Assembly: GCF_900169065.1 (NCBI RefSeq)
Contig: NZ_FXZB01000023.1
Coordinates: 1 to 64,000 of the forward strand
DNA from: Brevibacterium aurantiacum
Lineage (GTDB): Bacteria > Actinomycetota > Actinomycetes > Actinomycetales > Brevibacteriaceae
DNA length: 64,000 nucleotides
Reading direction: 5' to 3'
Shown: in pieces, positions 61,284-64,000 of the stretch
Layout of the letters: each line of letters opens with the position of its first letter
Position numbering within the stretch: position 1 is the first letter of the stretch
The notes under the pieces: generated by a model
Databases searched by the model: none
The model's input: only the letters and a program-made list of their open reading frames with translations
What the model was told of the DNA's origin: nothing
Made by a program: the position numbers and the translations under genes

Positions 61284-61397
61284 GACTAACCTTTCATAGT
61301 TACCGTTTACACCGCGGTTTCCGGTGTTGATCTCCACTCTAAGGCTATAGTGGTATCTATGCAATAGTTGGTGCGGATTTTCGCACAGACCCTCGCC
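61284..61397. other. Gap between rep and the transfer operon
   Basis: The 114-bp AT-richer gap probably holds the operon promoter. No obvious dyad is seen. Confidence 0.3.
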
Positions 61398-62696
61398 CTA
61401 GCGTGAAATCTCAGCTCGCTTGGGAGCTGGTCGCCAACCAACGCCCCAACTATCAAGCCACTTCAGTAGGCCAGCCGACCCCCGAGTCTCGGCCACGTCG
61501 AGCAGCTCCCAGGAGCGATGCTTGACCTTCTGCCATTCCTCAGCAGGAAGGACGCAGACTGTATCGTCCACGGTGCCGGTTTCCTCAGCGGCGATCTCCT
61601 CATCAGTCGCCTCGACCTCTACCCCGAACTGCTCACGGAAGCCCTTCGCCCACGACACCTGTCGGTGCCCAGGGGCCACGTCCTGCCACTCAGCGAAAAT
61701 GGCGCGATCTACTGCCGTGCCGTGCGCCACCAAGTCCCGAGCAATCTGAAACGGTGTACGGTTCCCGCCACGAGCAACCTTCTGGGCACCTTGCGTCACC
61801 TCACGCGACACCCCAGAAAGGTCCGCGCCCTGCTTGGAGAGATAGCGTCCGAGGTTGCCGAGGTCGCCCTGTTCAGAGACGGAGACGTCGACCCCATAGC
61901 CGGGCAGTGCAGTGAACCCCTTGTGCTTCTTCGTGGCCTTCAAACCGGCCTGCCAGCGACCGAAAATCCGCTGACCCAGAGCAGTCGCGTCAGCAGGTGT
62001 ACCCCGGTAGGCGATCACAGAATGAAGATGGACGTGCCACCCGTTCTTGCCGTGAGTCACCTCGACCGCCTTGACCCAACCCGGAATCTCGAACCGCCGC
62101 TTATCGTCCAGCCACGCCTTACCACTGGTCACTCGACCCCAGCCACGAGACACCGCCGACCAAACATCGCGGAGAGAGTCCTGAGCCGAGTGCCTCACCG
62201 TCAACGTGACCATCGCCAGGTCATAGCCAGCCGCTCGGACATTGTTGAGAACTGTGCTCAGGTCCTCAGCACGACTCGCGCTCACTTTCGAGGCACAGAC
62301 TGGACAGACCCACGGGCTACCGCAGGTCGAGAGGCCAGCAAACCCGGCACGACGACCCGACGCGGTTTCGGTGACTCGAACACCGACACCTGACGACGAA
62401 CACACCCGCGACCCACACAACTGCACAGCCTTCCGCTTCGCGAACCGACGCAAATCCGAACGCAGCTGGAACTTCTCCGCCCGGCGTTGCTGGCGGGCCA
62501 GACGAGCATCACCAGACTCAGCAGTGAAGAGTTGGGCACGATTTACCGAGGGGGCCGGTTGCTCGCTGCCTCCTGCGGCTCCTGCGCGCGGCCTCCGGCC
62601 GTGCTCGGGCCTTGTCGTCGTCGGCACCGGCCCGCGGCCTTCGGCCGCAATCTTTGACCCTGTGGCACGCACCCCCGGCGCACCCCGACCGTGCAA
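61398..62696 (-). CDS. rep: Rolling-circle replication initiator Rep
   Basis: The frame runs 432 codons from TTG 62696, but the first 50-55 residues are low-complexity, so GTG 62672 or 62627 or a later start may be used. The core has a Zn motif (CGSPWVCPVCASK, C125/C131/C134), the HUH motif HVHLH (H221, H223, H225) and the nicking-site region GRYLSKQG (Y285, K288). Such Rep_1/RepSA-type proteins nick at a double-strand origin, so the excised element could replicate as a circle. Confidence 0.9.
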   Translation of the reverse strand: MHGRGAPGVRATGSKIAAEGRGPVPTTTRPEHGRRPRAGAAGGSEQPAPSVNRAQLFTAESGDARLARQQRRAEKFQLRSDLRRFAKRKAVQLCGSRVCSSSGVGVRVTETASGRRAGFAGLSTCGSPWVCPVCASKVSASRAEDLSTVLNNVRAAGYDLAMVTLTVRHSAQDSLRDVWSAVSRGWGRVTSGKAWLDDKRRFEIPGWVKAVEVTHGKNGWHVHLHSVIAYRGTPADATALGQRIFGRWQAGLKATKKHKGFTALPGYGVDVSVSEQGDLGNLGRYLSKQGADLSGVSREVTQGAQKVARGGNRTPFQIARDLVAHGTAVDRAIFAEWQDVAPGHRQVSWAKGFREQFGVEVEATDEEIAAEETGTVDDTVCVLPAEEWQKVKHRSWELLDVAETRGSAGLLKWLDSWGVGWRPAPKRAEISR

Positions 62697-62700
62697 TCGA
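62540..62700. other. GC-rich dyads near rep start, candidate origin
   Basis: GCGGCCTTCGGCCGC (62634-62648) and GGCCTCCGGCC (62592-62602) form stable hairpins within or before the rep start region. They could be a replication origin or part of the rep leader. They lie near the GCGCACCCC repeat at 62668. Confidence 0.35.
62668..62686. repeat. Repeat with tandem GCGCACCCC, copy 2
   Basis: The same 19 bases as 57065-57083 lie about 85 bp inside the right att site, mirroring the left copy, which is about 45 bp inside the left att site. A paired placement suits arm-type binding sites. Confidence 0.6.
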
Positions 62701-62769
62701 GTACGTGCAGATGCGTCAACATCACCGCGTGCACACAGTACATTGCTGGAATTAGCGCGGTTTCGAGAA

Positions 62770-62812
62770 CTTACACCGAGAGGGTCGGGGGTTCAAGTCC
62801 CTCTGGGCCCAC
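62770..62812 (+). repeat. Right attachment site
   Basis: The direct repeat of the 3' end of tRNA-Val lacks CCA and any upstream tRNA half, so it is an att scar and not a tRNA gene. Confidence 0.92.
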
Positions 62813-62964
62813 AGTTTAACATTCGATAAGTTGCCTGGTCAGAGTCTTACTGAGTCAAGGTTTAACCGTTGAAATGGTCACTTGCCCACATTTCTTTCTG
62901 AACCGTTGTGATCTATGAACATCCAACGCTTCTGAAACCTGGTCCAAATCGGGGCTGAATCGGT
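62813..62964. other. Intergenic DNA beyond the element
   Basis: About 150 bases of AT-richer sequence with no supported feature. Confidence 0.35.
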
Positions 62965-63078
62965 CGGGACTGATACAGGGTTTGGTGACATCTAAACTGG
63001 CTCGTTTGGATACAGCTCGGGAACGACCGACATCAAGCCACAACCTTATCCACAAGTTTGGCGATGTCGTCGTCCGCG
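62965..63078 (+). pseudogene. Remnant of an IS3 left end and orfA start
   Basis: GGGACTGATACAGGGTTTGG at 62964-62983 matches the left end of the complete IS3 at 7689 with one difference. The start of orfA is recognisable (GCCACAACCTTATCCACAAG against the intact GCCACAGCCC), but ATG is AAG and the frame is lost. The remainder of the element is absent. Confidence 0.65.
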
Positions 63079-63437
63079 GGGACGGGTGAGAGGGGCTGCG
63101 TGGTGCGAAGGAACCGTGCGACAGCCGCGGTTGATTCGTTCGCGACCCTGTGGCTTTGGTGGGCAGCGTTGTCGGCCTGGATCAATGCTGTGATTATGTG
63201 TGATTGAAGGTCCGCGATCGCGATGTCGTCGCGACTTATCCACTCGCCGAGGCGGAGTGCAGCGCGCACAATGTTATGCGACGTCGTAAGTGCGTACCCC
63301 TATTTGGAAAGCAAGTCGATGAGTTTTCTCATCAGCGGGTTCAATGGGCCGCCATCGCGGCGAGGACGTATCCCCGGCCTTGTCCACCAGTCGTCGGTAG
63401 AACCTATGTCTGCTTGTCGGTTCATGGCTATAGCCAT
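63033..63437 (-). pseudogene. Small gene broken by an amber codon
   Basis: From ATG 63437, or 63425 after AGGAGA, the frame reads MNRQADIGSTDDWWTRPGIRPRRDGG to a TAG at 63302-63300 and then continues in frame as GYALTTSHNIVRAALRLGEWISRDD to TGA at 63035-63033. The second part resembles the C-terminal helices of bifunctional primase/polymerase-type proteins, but only loosely. Its end overlaps the IS3 remnant. It is treated as a decayed gene. Confidence 0.35.
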
Positions 63438-63674
63438 TCTCCTAAGATCGGGAAAAGCATGTCAGTCTTTGGTTATGCCGACCTTTGAATTATCCATGAC
63501 GCTGTGACAGGAGACAACGCCCGGGAGTTCAGCATAAGCCAACATCAGCATATGCTCTGAATTCGGTTGATAAGGCTGAGCTGATCTCTCGGAAGGGGTG
63601 GTCGGAGCTGATTGACGTGATGACTGAGAACTCGAAGTGAGTGGCTTGGTACATCTAGGAACTGCTGCGTTCAC
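63438..63674. other. Intergenic region, nothing supported
   Basis: About 240 bases with no convincing gene, RNA or repeat. Confidence 0.3.
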
Positions 63675-63791
63675 CTTTTAATTATCGTCGGTTGATAGAG
63701 GTTCGTTCTGTATGGATCAGGCAGGGTGACACCGAGACAGTGGCCGCACAGAATACCAAAAAACAGTCTCTACGAAACCCGGATCTTGACA
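63675..63791 (+). pseudogene. Decayed IS3 orfB tail and right terminus
   Basis: One frame gives NYRRLIEVRSVWIRQG, close to the DYRPPFEVHSEWINQS of the copy at 2-85, and the 24-bp end at 63768-63791 matches 104-127 with few differences. It is therefore a second, older copy of the same type of element, without its 5' part. Confidence 0.55.
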
Positions 63792-63889
63792 CCAAGCGAG
63801 GAGGGAGCCATAGACCGGTCTTTTACTGAGGACTCCAGGTCCGGGTAATCGGAAGGCCTTACCAGCTCCTTCCAGTACCCATTAGAGTA

Positions 63890-64000
63890 ACTGAGTATTT
63901 GGAGGTTTGAAGGCCACTCGATATTGCCTCAGGGGACCACCGGTATTGCCTTTGGAGGCCAGGAGTGGTGTCGGTCGGGGCCACTGGTGAGTATTTGTAG
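63890..64000 (+). mobile_element. Left end of an IS21-family element leaving the window
   Basis: ACTGAGTATTT at 63890-63900 is the inverse of 1559-1569. It is followed by inverse copies of the repeated blocks found at 1454-1569 (CGATATTGCC, ACCGGTATTGCC, GTCGGGGCCACTGG). The istA gene would begin just beyond the window. Confidence 0.7.

Larger units (their letters stand above)
56980..62812 (-). mobile_element. Small integrative element in tRNA-Val
   Basis: The 5.8-kb segment between the two att copies holds, in minus-strand order, rep, a winged-helix-like gene, an unknown gene, a membrane gene, an FtsK/TraB-like ATPase, two tiny genes, xis and int. These are the minimal modules of an actinomycete integrative and conjugative element: RCR replication, DNA transfer, excision and integration. 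Described members are usually larger than 9 kb, so this one is very compact. Confidence 0.85.

Noticed and set aside
62770-62812. Second tRNA-Val gene
   Set aside because: Only the 3' half from the anticodon loop is present. The upstream sequence cannot form the D arm or acceptor stem, so it is an att repeat.

Overview
The window is GC-rich actinobacterial chromosome with actinobacterial gene order: fasR-fabD-fabH-acpP-fabF beside aceE, the DUF3145 and DUF3052 families, and Lrp beside a trans-sulfuration lyase. The content fits Micrococcales, most likely Brevibacterium. That is an inference from gene content, not a database match.

Layout. (1) 1-9620 is accessory DNA: an IS3 remnant, a 5'-truncated IS21 element, an IS1634-type element flanked by a duplication of about 65 bp, decayed pieces of a transposon with an AAA-ATPase and a serine resolvase, five small or unrecognised cargo genes of lower GC content, and a complete IS3 element. 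A tRNA-Ala lies at its right edge. (2) 10281-18115 is housekeeping and transport: universal stress protein, hydrolase, small membrane proteins, an MFS carrier, a POT peptide transporter and a CPBP-like protein. (3) 18194-27094 is a molybdenum cofactor and molybdate block: moeA, moeZ-like, moaD-moaA (minus strand), then moeA-moaC-moaE-mopI-like, modA and a fused modBC. (4) 27128-35808 holds an acyl-CoA synthetase, a gluABCD-type glutamate importer, gluQ, a glycosyltransferase and a drug/metabolite-type transporter. (5) 36033-42175 holds tRNA-Asn, an LLM oxidoreductase, an MFS exporter, an EAL-like/DICT protein, tRNA-Met, a GNAT enzyme and DUF3145. (6) 42487-50231 (minus strand) is the type II fatty-acid synthase operon with its activator fasR and pyruvate dehydrogenase E1. 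(7) 50494-56869 holds DUF3052, AhpE-type peroxiredoxin, a HIT protein, a TipA-like MerR regulator, a methionine gamma-lyase-like enzyme divergent from an Lrp regulator, small cupin proteins, tRNA-Pro and a TetR regulator. (8) 56948-62812 is tRNA-Val carrying a 5.8-kb integrative element (int, xis, small genes, FtsK/TraB-like ATPase, rolling-circle Rep) bounded by a 43-bp direct repeat of the tRNA 3' end. (9) 62813-64000 is decayed IS3 sequence, a broken small gene and the left terminus of an IS21 element that leaves the window.

How it works together. The fab genes and aceE connect acetyl-CoA supply to lipid synthesis, with fasR placed to control fabDHPF. The moa, moe and mod genes form a nearly complete Moco supply unit, with no MogA/MoaB-type adenylyltransferase and no molybdoenzyme inside the window. 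No CRISPR array, rRNA or recognisable restriction-modification system was seen. The best candidates for new biology are the very small tRNA-Val element, a roughly 2-kb cassette of unknown secreted and membrane proteins between matching 16-bp sites next to a serine recombinase, and a secreted twin Cx10C protein.
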